Origin: Bacteroidetes bacterium UBA7662
GTDB lineage: Bacteria > Bacteroidota > Bacteroidia > UBA7662
Assembly (NCBI GenBank): GCA_002483345.1
Contig: DLHS01000015.1
Location: 220,525 to 284,524, forward strand
Reading direction: 5' to 3'
Length of the DNA: 64,000 bases
Shown: piece by piece, positions 44,988 through 51,924 of the stretch
Layout: every line of letters starts with the position of its first letter
How positions within the stretch are numbered: the first letter of the stretch is position 1
Program-made: the position numbers and the translations under genes
The notes under the pieces: generated by a model
The model's database searches: none
What the model saw: the letters and a program-made list of their open reading frames with translations, nothing else
Told to the model about the DNA's origin: nothing

Positions 44988-45024
44988 AGCCCTTGCAATC
45001 GTACTGCAAGGGCTTTTGATTTTT
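44988..45024 (+). terminator. Rho-independent terminator after trxB
   Basis: AGCCCTTGCA (44988-44997) pairs perfectly with TGCAAGGGCT (45005-45014) across 7 nt and is followed by TTTGATTTTT. It lies 21 bp past the trxB stop. Confidence 0.88.
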
Positions 45025-45098
45025 AAATGACAGAGAATCAGCCGGAAAAGATTTGGTGGATATGATTTCTTCCATTACCTTCGTTAGTCTCAAAATAA

Positions 45099-45119
45099 AG
45101 TAACTATTTTTTAGTAACT
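45099..45119. promoter_or_regulatory. AGTAACT direct repeat upstream of the HxlR gene
   Basis: AGTAACT occurs at 45099-45105 and 45113-45119, 14 bp apart start to start, separated by ATTTTTT. It sits just before the HxlR coding region (ATG 45134), where family members often bind their own promoter. Binding is inference. Confidence 0.4.
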
Positions 45120-45133
45120 TATTGTCTGAACCT

Positions 45134-45508
45134 ATGAAAGCTGCTGAAAACATCCCTTATGTGAAAACCGGAATAGATGCTACCCTCGAAATCGTCGGCG
45201 GGAAGTGGAAAATTCAGATACTGTGGAGTATTCGCAGCAAAGCCAAACGTTTCAGCGAAATCAAGGACGATGTGGATGGCATTACCCAAAAAATGCTCAC
45301 CCAGCAATTGAAAGAATTTCTGAAAGACGGCATCGCCACCCGTAAATCCTATCCGGAAATCCCGCCAAGAGTTGAGTATAAACTGACCGACTACGGCAAA
45401 ACCCTTGTACCGGTATTGGAAACCCTCAATAAGTGGGGAGATATCCACCTGGAACGCCAGGGAATCCGGGAATCATCCAAAAAGGCCCATCAGCAAAGTC
45501 TGTTTTAG
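45134..45508 (+). CDS. HxlR-family winged-helix regulator
   Basis: 124 aa from ATG 45134. Winged-helix fold with the HxlR signature DATLEIVGGKWKIQILW, helix FSEIKDDVDGITQKML and the wing SYPEIPPRVEYKLTDYG. Dimers bind DNA and control genes for stress responses. The redox cysteine seen before TLDVIGGKW in many relatives is absent here (KTGIDATL), so thiol sensing by that residue is unlikely. It is convergent with the FAD oxidoreductase (4-bp overlap at 45505-45508). The direct repeat at 45099-45119 is a candidate operator. Confidence 0.9.
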   Translation: MKAAENIPYVKTGIDATLEIVGGKWKIQILWSIRSKAKRFSEIKDDVDGITQKMLTQQLKEFLKDGIATRKSYPEIPPRVEYKLTDYGKTLVPVLETLNKWGDIHLERQGIRESSKKAHQQSLF

Positions 45509-46671
45509 CCTTTTTTCCGCCTTTTTCTGCCGGGAGACAGCGTTTCAAGCATGGTTTCGGCTATGTCTGTTCCTAAAGCGGCTCCCATGGCCACACCCAT
45601 ACCGTTCATACCGGCAGCTGCATATAAGCCCGGTTGCAATTGCCGACAGATTGGTTTTTTATCTGCCGTAAAACCCATGATACCACTCCAGCGGTGCTCG
45701 ATGGTGAAACGCTGACCGGGTAACAGCCGCGAAGCGGCGAAATCGGCGAGATGTTGCTGTAATTTTTCATTCAGCAGGGCTTCATCCGTGTTTTCTGTCT
45801 CCATATCCATGTTTCTGGCACCTCCTAACAACAAACGGTTGCCCACATTCCGGAAATAGTAATAGCCCTGGTCGTAATGATAATTGCCATGCAGGCGAAG
45901 GTGGGGGAGTTCGCTGGTGACAAGCACCTGCCCGCGTTTGGGCTTTACCTCAAACGCCGGTACTAGCTTGCTTAGAAAGGCATTGTTGGCCAAAAGGACT
46001 GTTCTGGTAGTGAAATCGCCATATTCGGTCGTATATACCCAATGCTGTTCTGCCGCATGCAATGCAGTAACCTCCAGACCACTCACCAGGTGTACACCCA
46101 GATTCTGCGCATACAGACGCAGCGAATAATCCATGGCTGCACTTTGTACCTGACCTTCATAAGTCATCTGTATAGCCCCGTTGAAACCCTCAAATCCCCA
46201 GCGCGATAATGCAGAAGCCGCTGCTGGCTTGTAATAGTCAGTCAGAGAAGTTGCAGCCTCTACTATTATGTTTAATTCGTTCATCCGGTCAATGACCTGC
46301 TCTATGGGTTTTTCAGCATCAAAGAGCTCATAGCCATAGGTACTGTGGTATGCCATGTCCTTTTTACGTCCCAGGGCCAGGAGGCGCTCGATGCCACGGC
46401 TTTTACGAACCAGCAGCTCATATACATGATCCGGGCCATAGGCATCCAGGTCAGCAATCAGTTCAGAGGGACTGCCATAGCAGAGGAAGCCGGCGTTCCT
46501 GGTAGTAGCCATGGTGCCAAGTCTGGCTGACTCCAGCACAACTACTTTCAGCAGCGGCGCCTGTTGCTTCAGGGTGATCGCAGCAGCAAGTCCGGTAAGA
46601 CCTGCACCAATAATCAACACATCCGTTTGCGAGAAGAGGAGGTCGTATTCCCAAAAGGATGGATTAATCAT
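45505..46671 (-). CDS. FAD-dependent amino-acid-oxidase-type oxidoreductase
   Basis: 388 aa DAO-family flavoprotein. The FAD dinucleotide fold is IIGAGLTGLAAA (G22, G24, G27), then VVLESARLGTMATTRNAGF, where a covalent or close FAD contact is usual. C-terminal GIMGFTADKKPICRQL and GMNGMGVAMGAALG complete the FAD site. The family oxidises amines or amino acids; the substrate is not readable. Its gene runs against the HxlR gene. Upstream (46730-46747) is an AT-rich palindrome. Confidence 0.88.
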   Translation of the reverse strand: MINPSFWEYDLLFSQTDVLIIGAGLTGLAAAITLKQQAPLLKVVVLESARLGTMATTRNAGFLCYGSPSELIADLDAYGPDHVYELLVRKSRGIERLLALGRKKDMAYHSTYGYELFDAEKPIEQVIDRMNELNIIVEAATSLTDYYKPAAASALSRWGFEGFNGAIQMTYEGQVQSAAMDYSLRLYAQNLGVHLVSGLEVTALHAAEQHWVYTTEYGDFTTRTVLLANNAFLSKLVPAFEVKPKRGQVLVTSELPHLRLHGNYHYDQGYYYFRNVGNRLLLGGARNMDMETENTDEALLNEKLQQHLADFAASRLLPGQRFTIEHRWSGIMGFTADKKPICRQLQPGLYAAAGMNGMGVAMGAALGTDIAETMLETLSPGRKRRKKG

Positions 46672-46729
46672 AGCATGAACAATTAGGCTGCGCAGGCGAA
46701 GATAAGGGAGTATTCTCTTTTTCTATTAA

Positions 46730-46747
46730 TCATAATATAAATTATGA
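46730..46747. promoter_or_regulatory. AT-rich palindrome between the FAD oxidoreductase and higA
   Basis: TCATAAT (46730-46736) and ATTATGA (46741-46747) are perfect reverse complements with ATAA between them. It lies 59 bp upstream of the oxidoreductase ATG. AT palindromes arise by chance fairly often, so an operator role is only a suggestion. Confidence 0.3.
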
Positions 46748-46790
46748 GGTTAAAGAGGTATTGGAAAACAGGCTGTACGCTGGTTTAGCC

Positions 46791-47357
46791 TTATCCGGGC
46801 ATGAACTGCAGATTGAAATCAGCCCCTTTCAGCTTTAGCATGGGCTTATTCAGTTTCTCCATCACCAGGCGTATCCTGTTGGCAGCCGGCTCCTTTACGA
46901 TCGGGAGAATCAGATCGGTCAGCTTAATGCTGAGAATCCGGTGGATGATGATGATATCTTCCTGAGAAAATGGTCTGACACCATTGATCAGCTCCGACAT
47001 ATAATTTTTCCGATGCCCCAGTATGCTGGCCAGGTCGTTCTGAATCAAACCGTTTTCCTTGAGCGCCTTTCTGATCAGCTCCTTTCGCCGTTGCAGGAAC
47101 TGCTCCTGGTACAACATCAATTTCTCCGCCTGATCGCTGGCCTGCAACTGTTCATCACTTACACGGGTTTCATCCGACCAATGAACCGCTTCATATTGCT
47201 CAATGAGATTAGCCAGATGCCTGCCCAAAGGTTTCAAAGCCGGATCCTGCTTCACCAGCAACCGCAGCTTGTTGAAGAGTGAGTTGGCTTGTTCGAGTTC
47301 AAGTTCGGTGTGGATGGTTGTAATCTTCAGGAGATTATCGATGCTAAACTTTTCCAT
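46791..47357 (-). CDS. higA: HigA-type antitoxin with helix-turn-helix domain
   Basis: 188 aa, longer than usual HigA (about 90-130 aa). The Xre-type helix-turn-helix is at about 95-150, with LIRKALKENGLIQNDLASIL and KNYMSELINGVRPFS (recognition helix near YMSELING). The N-terminal half (1-90) is helical and probably binds the toxin. It would neutralise HigB and repress the operon. It starts 17 bp after the toxin stop, the toxin-first order typical of higBA. Confidence 0.8.
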   Translation of the reverse strand: MEKFSIDNLLKITTIHTELELEQANSLFNKLRLLVKQDPALKPLGRHLANLIEQYEAVHWSDETRVSDEQLQASDQAEKLMLYQEQFLQRRKELIRKALKENGLIQNDLASILGHRKNYMSELINGVRPFSQEDIIIIHRILSIKLTDLILPIVKEPAANRIRLVMEKLNKPMLKLKGADFNLQFMPG

Positions 47358-47374
47358 ATCTATACTGTACCTGA

Positions 47375-47752
47375 TTAATCTATAAGTCCCTTATTCCTAA
47401 GCCATTTATCAATGACTGTTCGGCTATTTTTAAACGTTCTCTCATATTCGTCATGAGAGCCGGCCCAGTGAATGTTTACTATTCCCTGTAAGCTTTCGTC
47501 AGCTTCTCTGGTCTCTTCAACCGGCGTATATTCTATCAGCACCAGTGTCCGGTGAATATGGATATTGAAGAAGAAATATCCTTCACTATGAACACAATCT
47601 GCATCTTTTCTGTCTTTCTGGACTTCATCTTTGTTTTTCCAAGTAGCTTTTCTAAAATCACCTACTAAGGCATCAATAGCACTGGCAAGCTTTGCATTGC
47701 CAGTATTCTTCTTTTTTAGCTTAGTCAGATGTTTCAGACCTAGTAATTGCAC
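47375..47752 (-). CDS. higB: HigB-family toxin (ribosome-dependent mRNA interferase)
   Basis: 125 aa of the HigB_toxin family: FRKATWKNKDEVQKDRKDAD, EGYFFFNIHIHRTLVLIEYT and IVNIHWAGSHDEYERTF correspond to the family's conserved order. HigB cuts mRNA in the ribosome and arrests growth. It starts at GTG (47752); the nearby ATG is in another frame and stops after four codons. A -7 box (47773-47780) and a palindrome (47811-47823) lie upstream. It opens the AT-rich accessory stretch. Confidence 0.8.
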   Translation of the reverse strand: MQLLGLKHLTKLKKKNTGNAKLASAIDALVGDFRKATWKNKDEVQKDRKDADCVHSEGYFFFNIHIHRTLVLIEYTPVEETREADESLQGIVNIHWAGSHDEYERTFKNSRTVIDKWLRNKGLID

Positions 47753-47772
47753 ATTGATAGATTTGTGAGTTA

Positions 47773-47780
47773 CAAAGGTA
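47773..47780 (-). promoter_or_regulatory. -7 box TACCTTTG upstream of higB
   Basis: Exact TAnnTTTG on the minus strand, 20 nt from the GTG start. Confidence 0.5.
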
Positions 47781-47810
47781 CATTAGTTCTATTCAATATG
47801 GAACTTTTAA

Positions 47811-47823
47811 TAGGATTATCCTA
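47811..47823. promoter_or_regulatory. Candidate HigA operator palindrome
   Basis: TAGGAT-T-ATCCTA is a perfect 13-bp palindrome, extended by partly matching CTTTTA and TAAAAG flanks. It is 58 bp upstream of the toxin start. HigA-type antitoxins bind such palindromes to repress higBA. The 224-bp gap 47753-47976 also serves the divergent DUF4236 gene. Confidence 0.45.
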
Positions 47824-47976
47824 AAAGGAGACCTCATATATTAGTGCTGGATGCAAATGAAAAGACAAAAGCATTATTAAGGACATACACAAATTGGCTT
47901 TGACGGTACATTACGTTTAACTAATTAAAGAGTGTATCTTATATTTGAAAGAACCAATCGCTTAAGAAATACAGTC

Positions 47977-49101
47977 ATGGCTTGGAGTTATAGGAAAAGA
48001 GTCAAGTTGATTCCAGGAATTCATCTAAACTTTAGCAAACGGGGAATAAGTACTACTATAGGTGTACGTGGAGCTAGTCTGACAATTGGAAAATCAGGCA
48101 CATTTCTGAACACAGGAATACCTGGAACAGGTCTTTATAGCAGGGAAAAGATTTCTTCAAACAATCAAACTCCAAAACCTCAGATAGATGAAATTATCTA
48201 TCAGCAAGAACCTAGTGATAATATCTTCAGTGTTGACTTGCAAGAAATTACTAGTCAGGATTTGCAAGGCATCAAAGAGACTATACTTGCTGCCAGAAAA
48301 CAGAGAATTGAATTACTAAAAGATCTAAATAAAATTGAATATTCACTTTGGATATCCCAATTTTTACTTATCGTTTCTTATCTCTTCCTGATTCCGTTAA
48401 TACAGAAAAACACATTCTATAAGATTAAAGCTGATATAAATACAAAGAAAGACGCTTCTTCCCAGGTTAAAGAGATGATTCAAAATAGCAGGGTTAACCT
48501 TGAAATCGAATTTGACCCAGAAATTGGCAGGATTTATTCGGATCTGACAAATTCTTTCAATGAACTAGCTGAAAGCAGAAAAATATGGGATGTTACCGGA
48601 GCATATCATCAGGATAGGCGTGTCACTCGCTCTTTTGCAGATACAACTGTCAAAAGAAGAATAGTACAATTTGGTTCAAAGGAGTTAGAAGACATCAAAT
48701 CACCTTTTGATACACTTTGGATGAAAAATGCAAACGGTGGAGACATTTACATATACCCCAACTTTATTGTTATGTATTCAAACAGATCCGATTTTGCAGT
48801 AGTTGGATTTAATGAGTTGAAAGTTGTTCATACTAATGTAAGCTTTTTAGAAACTAGCTCAATCCCAAGCGATTCGAAAATCATAGATTATACTTGGGCA
48901 AAAGTCAACAAAAACGGATCCAGAGATAAGAGATTTAAAGATAACTACCAAATACCAGTTGTTAGATATGGAGAGATTGCCATAAGAACAGAAAATGGAC
49001 TCCATGAAGAGTACCAGTTCAGTAATTACGAGGCCTCAGAAGATTTCTATAATAAATTCAATTACTATCAGAGGTATATCAGCTCATTAAAGTTGCTCTA
49101 A
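47977..49101 (+). CDS. DUF4236-containing membrane protein
   Basis: 374 aa from ATG 47977; an upstream in-frame GTG (47932) gives a stretch with no domain. The DUF4236 domain occupies about 1-55 (AWSYRKRVKLIPGIHLNFSK, GVRGASLTIGKSGTFLNTGI). A hydrophobic helix at about 118-138 (FLLIVSYLFLIPLI) precedes a charged, mixed C-terminal region of about 230 aa with no motif I know. Base composition is clearly richer in A and T than in the flanking operons, suggesting transfer. The function of DUF4236 is not known. Confidence 0.75.
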   Translation: MAWSYRKRVKLIPGIHLNFSKRGISTTIGVRGASLTIGKSGTFLNTGIPGTGLYSREKISSNNQTPKPQIDEIIYQQEPSDNIFSVDLQEITSQDLQGIKETILAARKQRIELLKDLNKIEYSLWISQFLLIVSYLFLIPLIQKNTFYKIKADINTKKDASSQVKEMIQNSRVNLEIEFDPEIGRIYSDLTNSFNELAESRKIWDVTGAYHQDRRVTRSFADTTVKRRIVQFGSKELEDIKSPFDTLWMKNANGGDIYIYPNFIVMYSNRSDFAVVGFNELKVVHTNVSFLETSSIPSDSKIIDYTWAKVNKNGSRDKRFKDNYQIPVVRYGEIAIRTENGLHEEYQFSNYEASEDFYNKFNYYQRYISSLKLL

Positions 49102-49119
49102 AACCTAGATTGAGTCCAA

Positions 49120-49133
49120 TAGCAAAACTACAT
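49120..49133. repeat. 14-bp direct repeat, left copy
   Basis: TAGCAAAACTACAT, identical to 50205-50218. It lies between the DUF4236 stop (49101) and the stop of the unknown gene (49161). Together the two copies bracket that gene. Confidence 0.75.
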
Positions 49134-49160
49134 GAGCGTAAAAAGTTGAAAATTATACCC

Positions 49161-50192
49161 CTAATGTCTCTTGAGAACACGTACTATTTCTGAAAGCAGG
49201 ACATCTAAATCACTCTTAAAATCAACTTGAACAAAAGTTGGCAAGGACTCTGATTTTCTAATTTGAGAATGAATTGAGGCATCTCCAACTTTTCTTAGTG
49301 AGTTTTCAAAACGTAGCATATGATCTTTAAAACTACGTTCATTCCCCTCACATTTATAATTATTCGCTACTTCTCTAAAAGTCTTGTAACCAAGAACGGG
49401 TGGCACATGATCAATAATGGCACGTGTTAAAAGAGCTATTGAATAGTAATTCCTTTGTGAATAATTACTATTTAGCTCTTCACATAGTTTTATGAGTTTA
49501 GATAAGTCAAAATTATTCTTAGGGAGATGTTTTAGCTGATCAACTCTTTCTGAATCGACAAAGTCTGAATTTTTAGTGCTTACAAATGCATCTGAAATAT
49601 TCGGCTGAAATCTGGAGGGAGTTTGTTCGGCCTTTCCGAAATGCTCTTGAAGAGTTAACCTAAAATCTTTAAAGTTGAGATAAAAATCTATTGAATCTGA
49701 TTGTTCTATTTTAAACTCATACCAGCCAAATTCTTTTTCAAGCGTACTTGAAGCTAATCCTCTTGCATTATCCCAGAATCTCCCATATTGCGAAGCTAAT
49801 TTGAGAATTACTCTTACATATTCTTCTTCAAGATTCAAGTCCTCACCTATTTTTCTTGTTGAGAATTCTCTACTGTGAGGGTCTCCTATTAGTTTCTTCT
49901 TAATGTACTTAATGATATTATTAAGATTTGTCAAAATCTCATCATGATTCTTTAGAATATGAAATACTCCTAAAAGTGTTATTTCGGTAGCATTGTCTTT
50001 GACAAGTAACTTATCCATTTTCGATGGAACAAAGTCATCATCTATAAACTGATCTAATAATTTCACACGAACGCTAGCATATTCCGGTATTTTTCCTGTT
50101 TTGTTGGTAAAAGACCAAAGTTCTTCTAGCCACTTTATTTCATTATCAGTAAGATGAAATTCAGGAATATTCTCGGACTCTAACAAATTCAT
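49161..50192 (-). CDS. Unrecognised accessory protein bracketed by direct repeats
   Basis: 343 aa from ATG 50192; an in-frame TTG at 50210 lies within the promoter box. I do not recognise it. It looks entirely cytosolic and mostly helical: a first half with a helix-turn-helix-like stretch (STRKIGEDLNLEEEYVRVIL, about 112-131) and a C-terminal domain (about 245-343) with NYYSIALLTRAIIDHVPPVL and SFKDHMLRFENSLRKVGDAS, resembling DUF4145/HEPN-like helical bundles. No catalytic motif can be asserted. It is AT-rich relative to the flanks. Its promoter and the duplicated repeat coincide. A defence or stress role is possible but unproven. Confidence 0.7.
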   Translation of the reverse strand: MNLLESENIPEFHLTDNEIKWLEELWSFTNKTGKIPEYASVRVKLLDQFIDDDFVPSKMDKLLVKDNATEITLLGVFHILKNHDEILTNLNNIIKYIKKKLIGDPHSREFSTRKIGEDLNLEEEYVRVILKLASQYGRFWDNARGLASSTLEKEFGWYEFKIEQSDSIDFYLNFKDFRLTLQEHFGKAEQTPSRFQPNISDAFVSTKNSDFVDSERVDQLKHLPKNNFDLSKLIKLCEELNSNYSQRNYYSIALLTRAIIDHVPPVLGYKTFREVANNYKCEGNERSFKDHMLRFENSLRKVGDASIHSQIRKSESLPTFVQVDFKSDLDVLLSEIVRVLKRH

Positions 50193-50204
50193 TTGGACGT
50201 TTTT

Positions 50205-50218
50205 TAGCAAAACTACAT
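50205..50218. repeat. 14-bp direct repeat, right copy (spans bestrophin stop codon)
   Basis: TAGCAAAACTACAT, identical to 49120-49133. Read on the minus strand it is ATGTAGTTTTGCTA: the final Met and TAG stop of the bestrophin gene followed by TTTTGCTA. It therefore duplicates the 3' end of that gene. Confidence 0.75.
50209..50216 (-). promoter_or_regulatory. -7 box TAGTTTTG upstream of the unrecognised gene
   Basis: Exact TAnnTTTG on the minus strand, 16 nt before ATG 50192. It overlaps the bestrophin stop codon and the right direct-repeat copy. Confidence 0.45.
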
Positions 50219-51250
50219 CAAAACCCCACCCCTGGCCTCCACCCCCTCCGGCAAATCTGTCTCCCCCAGCATCTCCTTCAGATCAATCTCAATGGTCCGA
50301 CAGAGCGAGTACATGGGGACGTCGTTGCTGAGGCCTTCGAAGGGGTTTTCGGAGTAGTCGCCTACGATTTCCATGAATACGTATACCCAGCCAATTACTA
50401 CGCAAAAGGGTATCGATACCCACACGCCCCAGGGGCCTAGTTTGCTGAACTCGTTGACCATGCCGAGGGGTAATAGCAGGATGAAAATCACCACGAAAAT
50501 GAAGCTGGCGCTTGCGTATTGCCGGGGCAGCGGGAAACGTTTGATGCGCTCGGCCATGCCCTGGTGGGCATAGAGGTCAACCAGCTGCTTTTGCAGGTCG
50601 ATGTGCCGGAAATCGTTGAGCAGGCCGGTTTCATTGAGCTGACTGAGTTCCTGGGCCTGCCGGTCGAGCATGTGGGTGGCCGGGTTGCGGGTTTGGATGA
50701 ATTTCCGGTAGTCCGCGTCTGAAAGGTGGGCTTTCAGCATCTTTTCGGTCAGGTCGGGGTCAAGCGTGCCGATGCCGGTTTTTTGCATGCGTTTGCGGTT
50801 AACGGTGCCTACGAAGTTGTTCAGGCTGGCATGCTCCCAGCGCATGGGTTGCAGCAACTGACTGCGGAGGGCGTACAACCAGGCGATGTGTCGGTATATA
50901 AGCCGCTGGTGGATGGCTTTGAGGGCTTCCGGATCGTGTTTTTCGGTGGCAAAATGGTCGTTGATATAAGCCCGCACCATACTGCCCCAGGCCCTGCTGG
51001 AGTTGACGATGGCGCCCCAGATTTTACGGCCTTCCCAGAGGCGGTCGTAGGCCTGGTTGTTTTTGAAACCAACATAAAAGGCCACGGCGGTACCCATCAG
51101 GCTTACTGGCACCCAGGGAATGGTCATCCAGTTCCAGCGGGTGCACTCGAACACCGTCGCCACCAGCGATACCCAGGCGGTAAGCCAGATGAGATGCCCG
51201 CCCATGATTTTGAGCATGCTTTTGAAGCGGATATTCTTGTCAACGTACAT
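50213..51250 (-). CDS. Bestrophin-family (UPF0187) chloride channel-like protein
   Basis: 345 aa inner-membrane protein. Four membrane helices are seen at about 18-36, 44-62, 240-262 and 272-292. The family motif FKNNQAYDRLWEGRKIWG and SSRAWGSM follow the second helix, and the tail has EIVGDYSENPFEGLSNDVPM, matching the bestrophin DxxxNPFE element. Bacterial homologues form pentameric anion or cation channels. Gene order: acyl-CoA carboxylase, OmpH-like, bestrophin, all minus with 11- and 24-bp gaps. The stop codon is part of the duplicated repeat. Confidence 0.9.
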   Translation of the reverse strand: MYVDKNIRFKSMLKIMGGHLIWLTAWVSLVATVFECTRWNWMTIPWVPVSLMGTAVAFYVGFKNNQAYDRLWEGRKIWGAIVNSSRAWGSMVRAYINDHFATEKHDPEALKAIHQRLIYRHIAWLYALRSQLLQPMRWEHASLNNFVGTVNRKRMQKTGIGTLDPDLTEKMLKAHLSDADYRKFIQTRNPATHMLDRQAQELSQLNETGLLNDFRHIDLQKQLVDLYAHQGMAERIKRFPLPRQYASASFIFVVIFILLLPLGMVNEFSKLGPWGVWVSIPFCVVIGWVYVFMEIVGDYSENPFEGLSNDVPMYSLCRTIEIDLKEMLGETDLPEGVEARGGVLM

Positions 51251-51274
51251 GCTGCAGGTGTGCCGGTGTCTGGA

Positions 51275-51913
51275 TTACTTCTTTTTACCCTCGCGGTATT
51301 CGCGGTTCAGGTCGTTCAGCACTTTGGCAGTGATATCGAGGCTGTCGTTGGCCCAAACCACATTGGAGCCGGGGAAATAGGATACGATGTAATCGAAATT
51401 GTTCTCGCTGGCGATGCGGTTGAAATAATCCTGCACCTTGCCCCGGAGTTGTTTGTTGAGTTTTTCTTCTTCTATGGCCAGTTCTTCCGATAAACGGTCG
51501 CGCAACTGCGCCAGTTGCTGCTGCCGCTGACCAAAACGCTGCTCCAGCTCCATGATCTGCTCTTTGCTCATGCTCTGGGCACGGCGCTGGGCATCTTCAT
51601 AGTCCTTTTCGAGCCGCTTCATCTCCCCTTCCAGCTCGGCTTCGGAGCGGCGGGCTTTCGATTCGATGCCTTTTTTGAGGTTGTTGTAGTATTCGTACTT
51701 CACATAAATACTGTCGGCCTTGATAAAGACAATTTTGAGGGGTTTGTTAGATGCCAGGGCCTTTTGAGCCAGGGTGGTGTCTTCTATCCACACATTTTCA
51801 TCGCTGCCGCTTTCAGAAGAACCGGACCGGGTGCTGCTGAAATGCAGCACATATAACACAATGACTGCAATAGAAAGCAATACATTAAAAATCAGGGAGA
51901 TACGTTGGTTCAC
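51275..51913 (-). CDS. OmpH/Skp-like periplasmic chaperone family protein
   Basis: 212 aa from a GTG start. An N-terminal membrane anchor or signal (SLIFNVLLSIAVIVLYVLHF, about 6-25) is followed by a short linker, a strand (LKIVFIKADSIYVKYEYY) and a long charged coiled coil (about 85-165). This is the Skp jellyfish architecture: trimers that hold unfolded outer-membrane proteins. The C-terminal strands (NFDYIVSYFPGSNVVWAN) close the body. The anchor could keep it on the inner membrane. It lies 11 bp after the carboxylase gene. Confidence 0.85.
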   Translation of the reverse strand: MNQRISLIFNVLLSIAVIVLYVLHFSSTRSGSSESGSDENVWIEDTTLAQKALASNKPLKIVFIKADSIYVKYEYYNNLKKGIESKARRSEAELEGEMKRLEKDYEDAQRRAQSMSKEQIMELEQRFGQRQQQLAQLRDRLSEELAIEEEKLNKQLRGKVQDYFNRIASENNFDYIVSYFPGSNVVWANDSLDITAKVLNDLNREYREGKKK

Positions 51914-51924
51914 TTGAATAAAAT

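Noticed and set aside
49120..50218. Full integrative element with att sites
   Set aside because: The repeat pair encloses only one gene, with no integrase, relaxase or transposase. It is kept as a possible insertion scar, not as a named mobile element.
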